From Streptomyces sp. NBC_01476 (GTDB lineage: Bacteria > Actinomycetota > Actinomycetes > Streptomycetales > Streptomycetaceae): DNA of 64,000 bases. Shown here in pieces: positions 7,723-15,875 of this stretch (position 1 is its first letter; each line of letters starts with the position of its first letter). The notes beneath the pieces were generated by a model. The model searched no databases, was not told the DNA's origin, and was given only the letters and a program-made list of their open reading frames with translations. The stretch covers positions 4,609,501 to 4,673,500 of the forward strand of contig NZ_CP109446.1 in NCBI RefSeq assembly GCF_036227265.1, in the 5' to 3' direction. The translations under genes were made by a program, and so were the position numbers.

Positions 7723-8595
7723 ATGGAGTTGGACGCAGCGAAGAACAACGGTGTGGCCTCCTACAAGTCGATCGCGAATACGCTGCGTGCGGAGATCGAA
7801 ACGGGTGTCCATCGAGTGGGCGAGAAGCTTCCCACCCAGGAGAGCCTCGTGCGTCGTTTTGCCGTCTCCAGGCAGACCATCCAGCGCGCGCTGAAGGAAC
7901 TCGAGCGTGAGGGCTACGTAGACTCGATCCAGGGGAGGGGGTCGTACGTACAGGCGCGGGTGAGTGGATCTCCGGGACTGAGGCGCGCCTATGGTCTGGC
8001 TGACGCATTGCTGAGTGATCATCTCGTGACGGCGTTCGCCGCCGCCCATGTGCGGATCGACGCGTATTCGCTGACGGCAGAGACGCTCAACCAGACGATC
8101 GGACAGATGCTCATCCAGATCCGGAACGGCGCGATCCAACCCAAATCGATCAGCATTCGGGCAATTCTCGCGGATCCGGATGAAACATTGCTGGTCGGAC
8201 TACCCGTGCACGACCGCTCCGACGCTCGCACGCGTCAGCGCATTGCTGATTTGCTCCGTGGACAGGCGTCCATCCTGCGACATAATTTCGTGAGCATCTA
8301 CAACTTGGTGCCCGAGGTATCAGTAGCAGTCAAGACGCTTGCTGCTACGCCGCTGGTCAAGATGTATCTCCTCAACGGTACTGAGCTCCTTCACGGGTAC
8401 TACAAGTTCGAGGAGCAGGACGTCCTGGTGGACGAGGGGACGGGGGAGACAGTACGTGCCTACGATGCCTACGGCCTCCAGTCGACGCTCTTTCATTACT
8501 CGTCACTCGGGGTCGCGGAGGACTCATCCTCGGCGGTTCTGCTCCGACACACCCAGGAGTGGTTCGACTCGCTCTGGCAAACCGTCGCCAGATAG
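7723..8595 (+). CDS. GntR-type winged-helix regulator with an unrecognised C-terminal domain (module 1)
   Basis: A 290-aa protein. Residues about 12-77 form a GntR winged helix (YKSIANTLRAEIETGVHRVG, then SRQTIQRALKELEREGYV and GRGSYV for the wing). The C-terminal 200 residues are not FCD or UTRA domains that I can recognise; they carry signatures shared with the second regulator at 9481: IDAYSLTAETL, TPLVKMYLLNG, GYYK and QEWFDSLWQT. Codon usage is less GC-biased than neighbours (frequent TTG, GCA, AAT), which suggests recent transfer. The HAD gene follows 14 bp downstream. An effector-binding role for the C-terminal domain is an inference. Confidence 0.8.
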   Translation: MELDAAKNNGVASYKSIANTLRAEIETGVHRVGEKLPTQESLVRRFAVSRQTIQRALKELEREGYVDSIQGRGSYVQARVSGSPGLRRAYGLADALLSDHLVTAFAAAHVRIDAYSLTAETLNQTIGQMLIQIRNGAIQPKSISIRAILADPDETLLVGLPVHDRSDARTRQRIADLLRGQASILRHNFVSIYNLVPEVSVAVKTLAATPLVKMYLLNGTELLHGYYKFEEQDVLVDEGTGETVRAYDAYGLQSTLFHYSSLGVAEDSSSAVLLRHTQEWFDSLWQTVAR

Positions 8596-8609
8596 TCGAG
8601 ACTCGATGA

Positions 8610-9332
8610 GTGACACCCTCACCCCGCGCCAAGATCCACGAAGTGCAGTCTTCCTCGGCGGACGAGGCAGCGCCGTCCCGGGTTCGTGAACTGTTCGAAG
8701 CAGCCACGTGCGTAATCCTTGACTTCGACGGCCCCATCTGTCAGGTGTTCGCCGGGCGCCCGGCCGCCGGTGTGGCGGAGCGGATGCTCGACTGGCTGGT
8801 CGACCGCGAGATGCAGTTCTACTCGAACGACCGGCCCGACGATCCCATGCAGATCTTGCTCGATGCCGGCAAGAAGCTGCCTGTTGCCGATGTGGAAGAC
8901 CTTGAACAATGGCTTGCTCATGAAGAGATGTTGGCAGTTGACACCGCGCAAGCGACTCCCGGTGCCGAAGCGGTGATCAGAGCCTTGGAGGCAGAAGGCC
9001 GAAGGCTGGCGATCGCTTCGAACAACGCCCACGAGGCAATTACGCGGTACAACCGACGCGCCGCTCTCAGCACTTACTTCGGAGGGAATGTACATGGCCG
9101 GGCGGCCAATCCGGCGCTGATGAAACCCAATCCGGACTGCGTGCGACGCGCGCTCGAGTCGACCGGTGCCAAGGCTGCGGAGAGCCTCCTGATCGGAGAT
9201 TCGCCGAGTGACTACGTGGCGGCTCACGACCTAGGCGTCGCCTTTCTCGGCTTCGGCGGCTCCGGTCCGCTCCGAGCGGAAGCGGGGATCGAAGACGTGG
9301 TGAACTCGTGGGAGGCGATCTTCCCTGCGTGA
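8610..9332 (+). CDS. HAD-superfamily phosphatase (module 1)
   Basis: A 240-aa haloacid-dehalogenase-fold hydrolase. Motif I LDFDGPIC (nucleophile Asp and acid/base Asp, about residues 38-41), motif II IASNN, motif III Lys in LMKPNP, motif IV LIGDSPSDY. An alpha-helical cap lies between motifs I and II. The substrate cannot be told from sequence. GTG at 8610 is used; an out-of-frame ATG at 8606 reads only a short frame, and an in-frame GTG about 11 codons later is possible. It lies 14 bp after the GntR gene and shares its lower-GC codon use. A paralogue is at 11082. Confidence 0.85.
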   Translation: MTPSPRAKIHEVQSSSADEAAPSRVRELFEAATCVILDFDGPICQVFAGRPAAGVAERMLDWLVDREMQFYSNDRPDDPMQILLDAGKKLPVADVEDLEQWLAHEEMLAVDTAQATPGAEAVIRALEAEGRRLAIASNNAHEAITRYNRRAALSTYFGGNVHGRAANPALMKPNPDCVRRALESTGAKAAESLLIGDSPSDYVAAHDLGVAFLGFGGSGPLRAEAGIEDVVNSWEAIFPA

Positions 9333-9432
9333 GCGCTTGCGACCCGTCAGGTCCGCCTTGAAGAGTTCGATTCGCTCAGCTCTCCGAATCGAGTTGGATG
9401 ACTCTTGGTTGTGATCGGTGCGAGGCCGTCAT

Positions 9433-9452
9433 ATCGGGTTCGAACACCCGAT
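9433..9452 (+). promoter_or_regulatory. Inverted repeat upstream of the second GntR gene
   Basis: ATCGGGT-TCGAAC-ACCCGAT, 7-bp perfect arms around a 6-bp spacer. TAACGT (9469-9474) lies 6 nt before the GTG at 9481, so the repeat is placed just upstream of the -35 zone of a leaderless promoter. A candidate autoregulatory operator. It is unlike the TTGACTG boxes of module 1, so the two regulators probably read different sites. Confidence 0.5.
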
Positions 9453-9480
9453 TTCCGTTGAGAAGTTGTAACGTTGCTCC

Positions 9481-10389
9481 GTGGACGCGCGCGACGACGA
9501 CACGGTCACCGGCAACGACCAGCTCCCTCCCTACCTGCGCATCGCCGACGTACTGCGCGGCGAGATCACCGACGGCGTCTTCCGGGTCGGTGAACGCATC
9601 CCCTCCCAGGCGGAGTTGGAAGAGCGCTTCCAGGTGTCCCGCCCCACCGTCCAGCGCGCGCTCCAGGAACTCCGCAAGGGCGGCTACATCGACAACCAGC
9701 GGGGCCGCGCCGCCGAAGTCCTCGACTGGGATGCCCAGAACGCGGTGCTCCCGGCGGCCGGCGAACCCGAGCGGGCCTTCGAGGCGCTGACCACCTACGT
9801 GTCCGCGGCCTTCGAGGAGCCCGAGGTCACGATCGACGCCTACTCGCTCACCAGCGAGACCCTCGGCGGCGCCCTCGCCTCCCCGCTGCAGAGCGTGATG
9901 ACCGGCGAACTCAACCCCACCGCCATCCGGGTCCGCCTCCTCCTCCCCTCCCAGGACGTCACGCTCGCCCTCCCCCGCCTGGTCGAGGACTTCACCGACG
10001 ACCGCCCCCTGCGCCGCCTCCGCCAGCTCGCCCGGGCGCACTCCATAGCCCTGCGCAGCTCCTTCACCCGGCTGACCGACGTACGGCCCGACATAGTGAA
10101 TTCCATCGAGTTCCGCACGGTGCCGGTGACGCCACTGCAGAAGATCTACATCCTCAACGGCCGCGTGAGCCTGTGGGGTTACTACAAGGTCGTCCAGCGT
10201 CCGCTCACCTTCAGCGACGGCTGGCAGGGCGACATCTACGACACCCTCGGCGTCAACAGCACGCTCTACATGTCCCGCAGCGACCCGGCCAACCCGGCCA
10301 CCAACGACGCCCGGTTCGTGGCCGAGTCGCAGGAGTGGTTCGACGCGCTGTGGGACACCATCGCCGAGCCGGTGACGATCTTCGAGTGA
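9481..10389 (+). CDS. GntR-type winged-helix regulator, paralogue of the 7723 gene (module 2)
   Basis: 302 aa. The N-terminal GntR winged helix spans about residues 17-80 (YLRIADVLRGEITDGVFRVG, SRPTVQRALQELRKGGYI). The C-terminal domain aligns with the 7723 product: VTIDAYSLTSETL, PLRRLRQLARAHSIALRSSF, TPLQKIYILNG, WGYYK, QEWFDALWDTI. Codon usage is typical high-GC, unlike module 1, so the two copies have different histories. GTG start at 9481 sits 6 nt after a TAACGT -10. The HAD partner (11082) is separated from it by the remains of another regulator. Confidence 0.8.
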   Translation: MDARDDDTVTGNDQLPPYLRIADVLRGEITDGVFRVGERIPSQAELEERFQVSRPTVQRALQELRKGGYIDNQRGRAAEVLDWDAQNAVLPAAGEPERAFEALTTYVSAAFEEPEVTIDAYSLTSETLGGALASPLQSVMTGELNPTAIRVRLLLPSQDVTLALPRLVEDFTDDRPLRRLRQLARAHSIALRSSFTRLTDVRPDIVNSIEFRTVPVTPLQKIYILNGRVSLWGYYKVVQRPLTFSDGWQGDIYDTLGVNSTLYMSRSDPANPATNDARFVAESQEWFDALWDTIAEPVTIFE

Positions 10390-10625
10390 GACCCGCGTGC
10401 AGCCTTACGGATCGGGACTCAGCGATGCGCCAGAAAGATCAGCGCGACGAAAATGCCGCCGGCGCGGTAGAACCGGGCGGGCTGAGTCTCTTCAGCGCGA
10501 GCCTGAGCGACAGCAGCGCCCCCCGACTTGCCGGCCACGTCTTGGTACCTGCACAGGTTTAGCTACGGAACAGATACCGACCGGCTGACATGGCGAAGCC
10601 GGTACCGGAAGCCAGGCCCGCTCAC

Positions 10626-11000
10626 GAGGCGTTCCAGGCCGAGGAGGTCACTTCGACGTCCACTGTGAGCTATGGCCCCAGTCCGTAACACTGCGGTCGC
10701 TGCAGCCATCCAAGGGGGCCCGTCTCGCGATTTGGCAACTGATCGATGACGTCGCCGACGAACGCACGAGGCGTAGGCTCCGGGAGTTGCTGGGGACCAA
10801 GATCGTCGCGTTGCGCAGCAGCCTTCGCCGTGGAGCGTGCTCTGGACCCTGCGCCCAAGGCATCCATTGAGATCGCAGGCGCCGCCCCAACACCAGTCCC
10901 CAAGCTCCTACTGCTCAACGGTATGGACGAGCTCTTCTGGGAACGGAATTCGTGGCCGGAATCCGGTCATCGGTTCGAATCGCTCTCGCCGCTCCGTGGG
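10626..11000 (+). pseudogene. Degenerate fragment of a third GntR-type regulator (C-terminal domain)
   Basis: Three pieces in shifting frames match the C-terminal domain of the 9481 protein in order. From 10626: EAFQAEEVTSTSTVSYGP, like AAFEEPEVTIDAYSL. From 10718, another frame: LIDDVADERTRRRLRELLG then TKIVALRSSL, like the PLRRLRQLARAHSIALRSS stretch. From about 10870, back in the first frame: SIEIAGAAPTPVPKLLLLNG, like NSIEFRTVPVTPLQKIYILNG. At least two frameshifts and no N-terminal winged helix remain. Positions 10390-10625 upstream hold no recognisable gene. Confidence 0.7.
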
Positions 11001-11081
11001 AGGCGTGAACCATCACAAAGCTCGGCTTGGACTTTACGGGTCCCTCTCGCTAAGGGTCTCCCCACCGCAGAGACTGGTGGG

Positions 11082-11798
11082 GTGACACGTCCCTACGACG
11101 GACCCTCCGAGTCCGCTCTTCGAGCCCTGCTGGCACGTGCCGAGTGCCTACTGCTGGACTTCGACGGACCCATTTGCCGTCTCTTCTCGGGATACCCGGC
11201 GGCCGCCATAGCGGAGACCATGACGGAGCACGCTCGCAAGCAAGGGGGCCCTGACGCGCTTCCGCTCGCCGGCACCGACCCCCATGCGATGCTGCGGACC
11301 CCGATGCGCGCCGAGTTGGCGGCGGATCTGGAGCTTCTGCTGGCGGAAGCCGAGGTGGTGGCGGCCCGTACGGCGAAACCGACGCCGTTGGCCGACCGGT
11401 TCATCCGGTCCGCGGCGGCCGGCGGCCGGCGGCTCGCCATCACGTCCAACAACGCGCCGCTCGCCGTGGAGACCTACCTTGAGAGGCATGACCTCGACAT
11501 CTACTTCCAAGGGCGCGTCTTCGGACGCGACACCAAGGACCCGGCCTTGATGAAACCGCATCCCGACTGCCTGCTGCGGGCGCTCGACGCACTGGATGTA
11601 CGGCCTGGGCAGGCCCTGATGATCGGTGATTCCGCCCCGGACGCGGCAGCAGCGAAGGCCGCGGGCGTTCCCTTCCTCGGCTATGCACGCAGCCCCGACC
11701 GGGTGGCACGGCTGCGGACCGTAGACCCGCACCCGGTGGTCGTCGGTATGCAGGTGCTCGTCGCGGCAGTCGAAGACGTTGCTGCACCGAGCAACTGA
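11082..11798 (+). CDS. HAD-superfamily phosphatase (module 2)
   Basis: A 238-aa paralogue of the 8610 enzyme. Motif I LLLDFDGPICRLFSGYPAA, motif II AITSNNAPLAV, motif III LMKPHPDCLLRALDALD, motif IV LMIGDSAPDAAAAKAAGVP. The open frame extends upstream to 10746 but that part is regulator remnant. The GTG at 11082 gives a length equal to the first HAD protein and places motif I at the same distance from the start. Cytoplasmic phosphatase or phosphotransferase; substrate unknown. Its regulator appears to be either the 9481 gene or the broken copy just upstream. Confidence 0.83.
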   Translation: MTRPYDGPSESALRALLARAECLLLDFDGPICRLFSGYPAAAIAETMTEHARKQGGPDALPLAGTDPHAMLRTPMRAELAADLELLLAEAEVVAARTAKPTPLADRFIRSAAAGGRRLAITSNNAPLAVETYLERHDLDIYFQGRVFGRDTKDPALMKPHPDCLLRALDALDVRPGQALMIGDSAPDAAAAKAAGVPFLGYARSPDRVARLRTVDPHPVVVGMQVLVAAVEDVAAPSN

Positions 11799-11838
11799 GC
11801 CCAGCCGTCGCCTCCCGCCGAGCTGATGGCGGGTGCGT

Positions 11839-12249
11839 TCACCGCAGCCCGAGGGACATCCACTTCTCCGGGTCGGCGAGGGGCTCGAAGCCGACCTTGG
11901 CGTAGACACCGTGCGCGTCGGCCGTGGCCAGCAGGATGCGGCGCAGGCCGTGCGGGGCGAGGTGGTCGCGGACCGCGGTGACCAGATCGGTGCCGAGGCC
12001 GTTGCCGCGGGCCGCCCGGTCCACGTAGACGTCGCAGAGCCAGGCGAAGGTGGCGAGGTCGGTGACGACGCGGGCGTAGGCGTGCTGTTCGCCCGTCGCC
12101 TGGTGGTAGGCGCCGAAGTTGAGCGAACCGGCTATCGCGGCTTGCTGTTTGGCGAGGGGGCGGTCCAGCGCCCAGTAGGCGTCGGTGGAGAGCCACTGGT
12201 GGATGCGGGGGACGTCGAGGCGGGCCGGGTCCGTGGAGATCTCGTACAT
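11839..12249 (-). CDS. GNAT family N-acetyltransferase
   Basis: 136 aa, compact single-domain GNAT. The acetyl-CoA site is VDRAARGNGLGTDLVTAVRDHL (the R/Q-x-x-G-x-G/A type loop is RGNGLG, about residues 83-88). The chain ends VYAKVGFEPL, the usual GNAT beta-7 region. ATG at 12249; TACACT (complement of 12257-12262) lies 7 nt upstream, so leaderless. Substrate unknown. Convergent with the HAD gene, divergent from the dapA fragment. Confidence 0.82.
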   Translation of the reverse strand: MYEISTDPARLDVPRIHQWLSTDAYWALDRPLAKQQAAIAGSLNFGAYHQATGEQHAYARVVTDLATFAWLCDVYVDRAARGNGLGTDLVTAVRDHLAPHGLRRILLATADAHGVYAKVGFEPLADPEKWMSLGLR

Positions 12250-12331
12250 GGGCGGGAGTGTAGGGCTGCTTAATCGTCCGTGCAGGACAATTAACTGGAC
12301 CTTCGCGGTGGACGGGGTCAGACTCGCGGAC

Positions 12332-12755
12332 ATGATCCAGGTACCGCTGATCACGCCGTTCGGCACCGACGGCCTGGTCGACACCCGCGCACTGGAGACG
12401 CTCGCCCGCCAGCTGGTGGCAGACGGCGCCTCCGGACTCGTCGCCCTCGGCACCACCGGAGAACCGACCGCCCTGGTGACCGTGCCGTCGTTCACCCGGC
12501 CGGGAGCAGCGGGTGTCCTCGCCCATTTCCGTGAACCGGCCGCGGCCGGCCCCGCGCCGTGATCGTCCACTACGTGCCGTACCGCACCGGGCAGCCGCTC
12601 GCCGCCGCGCTGTTCCGGGCGCCGAACCCCGCGGTTGTCAAGGCGCTCCTTCACGCTCACGGCCGTATACCCACGCCGGACGTCCGGCTTCCGCTGCTCC
12701 CCGCCACCCCGGAACAGCTCCGGTTCGCCCGAACGGCCGAAGCGGCCCTGCCTCC
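12332..12755 (+). pseudogene. Broken dihydrodipicolinate synthase (dapA) with internal deletions
   Basis: ATG at 12332 opens a clear DapA N-terminus: MIQVPLITPFGTDGLVDTRA and GLVALGTTGEPTAL (the GTTGE substrate loop). The frame then becomes unrelated and stops near 12562. In another frame from 12559 come VHYVPYRTGQPLA (a mid-protein DapA strand) and directly the C-terminal helix APNPAVVKALLHAHGRIPTP then DVRLPLLPATPEQ. Most of the barrel, including the Schiff-base Lys region, is gone. It sits just upstream of asd, the previous enzyme of the same pathway, so it may be the remains of a small asd-dapA unit. Confidence 0.75.
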
Positions 12756-12998
12756 GGGCCGGGCCCGGGACGCGGGGGCCGACCGGGACCGGACCGAGGA
12801 AAGCGGCGCTGACCTGGCCCGGAGCCCTGGCGTCGGTGCCGTTCTCGGCGCTGGACTCGCCGGAGGCGGCCCCGGGCGTCTCGTCACCTGAAATCACATG
12901 CTGTCCACCTCGCGGCCCGAGGGATACTCGAACGGGCGGGCACACCAGCGCCGCCGGCGGGACACCCGGCGGGCGCGACCAGATCGGAGAGAGACCGG

Positions 12999-14054
12999 AT
13001 GAGGATCGGAATCGTCGGCGCGACCGGACAGGTCGGCGGGGTCATGCGCAAGGTGCTGGCCGAGCGGGATTTCCCGGTGACGGAGCTGCGGCTCTTCGCC
13101 TCCGCACGGTCCGCCGGGCGGAAGCTCACCTGGGAGGGCGCCGGCAGCGTGCCCGCGGGTGAGATCGCCGTGGAGGACGCCGCCACCGCGGACTACAGCG
13201 GCCTGGACATCGTGCTCTTCTCGGCAGGCGGCGCCACCTCCCGTGAGCTGGCCGAGAAGGTGGCCGCCCAGGGCGCGGTCGTGATCGACAACTCCTCCGC
13301 CTGGCGCCGTGACCCCGAGGTGCCGCTGGTGGTCTCCGAGGTCAACCCGCACGCGCTGGCCGACCGTCCCAAGGGCATCGTCGCCAACCCGAACTGCACC
13401 ACGATGGCCGCGATGCCGGTGCTGCGCCCGCTGCACGAAGAGGCCGGGCTGGTCGCGCTGGTCGCCACCACCTACCAGGCGGTCTCCGGCTCCGGCCTGG
13501 CCGGCGTCGCCGAACTGCACGGCCAGGCGGTCAAGGTCACCGAGAACGCGGACCGGCTCACCTTCGACGGTGCCGCGGTGGACTTCCCCGCGCCGTCCGT
13601 CTACGCCCGCCCGATCGCCTTCAATGTGCTCCCGCTCGCCGGGAACATCGTGGACGACGGCAGCTTCGAGACCGACGAGGAGCAGAAGCTCCGCAACGAG
13701 TCGCGGAAGATCCTGGAGATCCCGGACCTGAAGGTGTCCGGCACCTGCGTACGGGTGCCGGTCTTCTCCGGGCACTCGATCCAGGTCAACGCGCGGTTCG
13801 CCCGGCCGATCAGCGTCGAGCGGGCGTACGAACTGCTGGCGGGCGCGCCCGGCGTCGAACTCTCCGAGATCCCCACCCCGCTGCAGGCCGCCGGCCGGGA
13901 CGCCTCCTACGTGGGCCGGATCCGGGTGGACGAGACGGTGGAGAACGGCCTGGCACTCTTCCTCTCCAGCGACAACCTGCGCAAGGGCGCCGCGCTGAAC
14001 GCGGTGCAGGTGGCGGAGCTGGTGGCGGCCGAACTGAGCACCGCCAAGGTCTGA
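12999..14054 (+). CDS. asd: Aspartate-semialdehyde dehydrogenase
   Basis: A 351-aa NADP-dependent enzyme that reduces aspartyl-4-phosphate to aspartate semialdehyde, the branch point to lysine/DAP, threonine and methionine. Rossmann motif GIVGATGQVGGVM at the N-terminus. The catalytic Cys is in NPNCTTM (about residue 132). SGSGLAG follows, then the C-terminal histidine motif VPVFSGHSIQVN. Full family length. ATG 12999 follows GGAGAGAG (12986-12993). It is bordered by a dead dapA and an intergenic zone of repeats, so this may be a second asd copy. Confidence 0.93.
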   Translation: MRIGIVGATGQVGGVMRKVLAERDFPVTELRLFASARSAGRKLTWEGAGSVPAGEIAVEDAATADYSGLDIVLFSAGGATSRELAEKVAAQGAVVIDNSSAWRRDPEVPLVVSEVNPHALADRPKGIVANPNCTTMAAMPVLRPLHEEAGLVALVATTYQAVSGSGLAGVAELHGQAVKVTENADRLTFDGAAVDFPAPSVYARPIAFNVLPLAGNIVDDGSFETDEEQKLRNESRKILEIPDLKVSGTCVRVPVFSGHSIQVNARFARPISVERAYELLAGAPGVELSEIPTPLQAAGRDASYVGRIRVDETVENGLALFLSSDNLRKGAALNAVQVAELVAAELSTAKV

Positions 14055-14290
14055 GCGGGGGCCGTTCCGGCCGCTGAGGACGGGTGCCGGCCGCGGAACC
14101 GCCCGCGGGACCGCCTGCGGGACCCCCAGCGGAACCGCCCGCGACCGTGGGCCGCAGGACCCCCGGCCGGCCTGCGCCCGCCGGGACAGGCCCGCCCGCC
14201 GGTTCGGGGCGGGCACCCCCGGCGCGCGGTCCCGCTCCCGGTTCAGGGCGGGCACGTCCCGGCGTGCCCACCCGCCCCCACCAGCGCCCC

Positions 14291-15670
14291 CTACTCCTCG
14301 TTGAGCAGGCGGAACGTGGCCAGGACCGTCTCCGACTGGAGGTCCACCTGGTCAGGGACCGGCACCCACGCAAGGGCGTGGCCCGCCGCCAGGTCGTCGG
14401 ACCAGCGGGTGAGCTGGCGTTCGCACTGCAGGCGGACCCGGGTGCGGGCGGTGGCCGGGAGACGTTCGCCGGGAAGCAGGACCGCGTCGGGGAGACTGCC
14501 GAGGAGCCGGAGCAGCGTGCCGGTCGCACGGAGCGATATCCGGCGGGCCGCGATGTCGAGGGCGGTCAGGTGGGCCCGGGTGAGCGGCACGGGCGAGGGG
14601 TGCAGCCGGTCCCAGTCGTCGGCGATCTGCGGGCAGATCCCGGTGAGGTCCTCGGCGATCCGCAGCAGCGTGGCACGCTCACCCGGCACCCCACTGGCCG
14701 GCCGGGCCCAGTCCGCCGGCGGCCGGCCGGAGCGCGGCCCGTCGGTGCCGGGGGGCGGCAGCAGCGGCCGTACCTGGTCCAGCAGCATCGTGACCTGGGC
14801 GGACTGGTGGCGCAGCAGCGTGGCGAGGTGGTGCAGGGCGCGGGCCGGGTCCGGGTGCGGGTCGGTGTCGGCGACCTTGCCGCTCGCCCACATCGGCACC
14901 TCGAAGAGCGCGGTCATCCCGCCGTACGCGTGCGGCTGGATCCAGGTCGAGCGGTTGACGTCCTCCGGGAGGCTGTCGAACTGCGCCGGCCGCCCCGGTT
15001 CCGGCATCACATAGACGCCGGGCCCGGAGACGGTCCAGTACAGCGCGTCGTACGTACCGGTCTGGACCGGCACATCACGTTCGGCGGAGAGCTTGCCCAG
15101 GGGTTCGGCCAGGCCCGGCAGGTCACGGGTGAGCTGGATCCAGGAACCGCCGAGGTCGTTGCCGTGCAGCGAGCACTGCAGGAAGGGCCGTAGCTCGTCG
15201 ATCAGCTCGATCAGCACCCGGGACTCGGGGAGTTGGTCGGCCGGGTCACGGACCGACGGCGCCCACTCGGGCTGTTCGTCGGCGGGCGGCCGGTAGGAGT
15301 GCCGGAAGTGCGCCGCCGGCGTACGCCGCACCGCGGGACCCTCCTCGCTGCGGACAGTGCCGTCCGGGTCGAGGCAGAGCAGGAAGTGCCAGGTGGCGTC
15401 GGCGCGGGCGTGCAGCCAGGGGTCGGCGGCCACCCGTTCGGCGAGCCGCAGCGCGGTCGCCGAGCCGACGCGCTCGTCGGAGTGCGGCCCGGCCACCACC
15501 AGCACATTGCGCCGGCCGCGCCCATAGCTGAGCAGGTGCAGGGGCCTGCCCTCACGGGATCTGCCGATCTCCCGCAGGGTGCACTGCCGCGGGTGGAAAC
15601 GGGCGAACGCGGAGGCCGCTGCGGCGACCCCCGCGACGCTCGGATACGCGTCGGCCATCGCCGATGTCAC
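14291..15670 (-). CDS. M14-family zinc carboxypeptidase-like protein, coupled to the 24-aa peptide gene
   Basis: 459 aa. M14 metal site: GPHSDE (His-x-x-Glu, about residues 81-84), and the third ligand in CSLHGNDLGG (about 168). The catalytic Glu is probably in ALFEVPMW (about 255-262). The last 190 residues are helical and specific to this subfamily. No signal peptide, so probably cytoplasmic. GTG at 15670 overlaps the stop of the upstream peptide gene (GTGA), so the two are translationally coupled; an ATG four codons on is an alternative. A paralogue at 17348 has lost two zinc ligands. Likely role, by inference: trimming the product of the peptide gene after modification by the neighbouring ThiF-like enzyme. 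Confidence 0.8.
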   Translation of the reverse strand: MTSAMADAYPSVAGVAAAASAFARFHPRQCTLREIGRSREGRPLHLLSYGRGRRNVLVVAGPHSDERVGSATALRLAERVAADPWLHARADATWHFLLCLDPDGTVRSEEGPAVRRTPAAHFRHSYRPPADEQPEWAPSVRDPADQLPESRVLIELIDELRPFLQCSLHGNDLGGSWIQLTRDLPGLAEPLGKLSAERDVPVQTGTYDALYWTVSGPGVYVMPEPGRPAQFDSLPEDVNRSTWIQPHAYGGMTALFEVPMWASGKVADTDPHPDPARALHHLATLLRHQSAQVTMLLDQVRPLLPPPGTDGPRSGRPPADWARPASGVPGERATLLRIAEDLTGICPQIADDWDRLHPSPVPLTRAHLTALDIAARRISLRATGTLLRLLGSLPDAVLLPGERLPATARTRVRLQCERQLTRWSDDLAAGHALAWVPVPDQVDLQSETVLATFRLLNEE

Positions 15671-15741
15671 GTGCCGTTGGAGTTGCTGTCGCCGGTGGTC
15701 TCCTTCTTGTCCAGTGGGCGGATGACGATGATGGCTGCCAC
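15667..15741 (-). CDS. 24-residue peptide, candidate RiPP precursor
   Basis: GTG at 15741 is preceded by GGAG about 6 nt upstream on the minus strand. The frame reads VAAIIVIRPLDKKETT followed by GDSNSNGT and stops at TGA 15669-15667. A hydrophobic beta-like N-terminal half could be a leader for a RRE-type binding site; the Gly/Ser/Asn/Thr C-terminus looks like a small core. The stop overlaps the start of the M14 gene. A divergent ThiF-like gene begins about 135 bp away. Too short for ordinary gene callers. Peptide identity as a precursor is an inference from size, coupling and neighbours. Confidence 0.6.
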   Translation of the reverse strand: MAAIIVIRPLDKKETTGDSNSNGT

Positions 15742-15875
15742 GAGAGCTCCTCTCTGTACAAGTCGGCTGCGGCGCAGGGTAGTTGACGGATTACCCGCAG
15801 TCGCCCCACGCCTTGCCAAGGCTGCGGCGGGCCAGCGACAGTGTCAAGGGGGAAACGTTGGCGGGGGAGGTTGAC

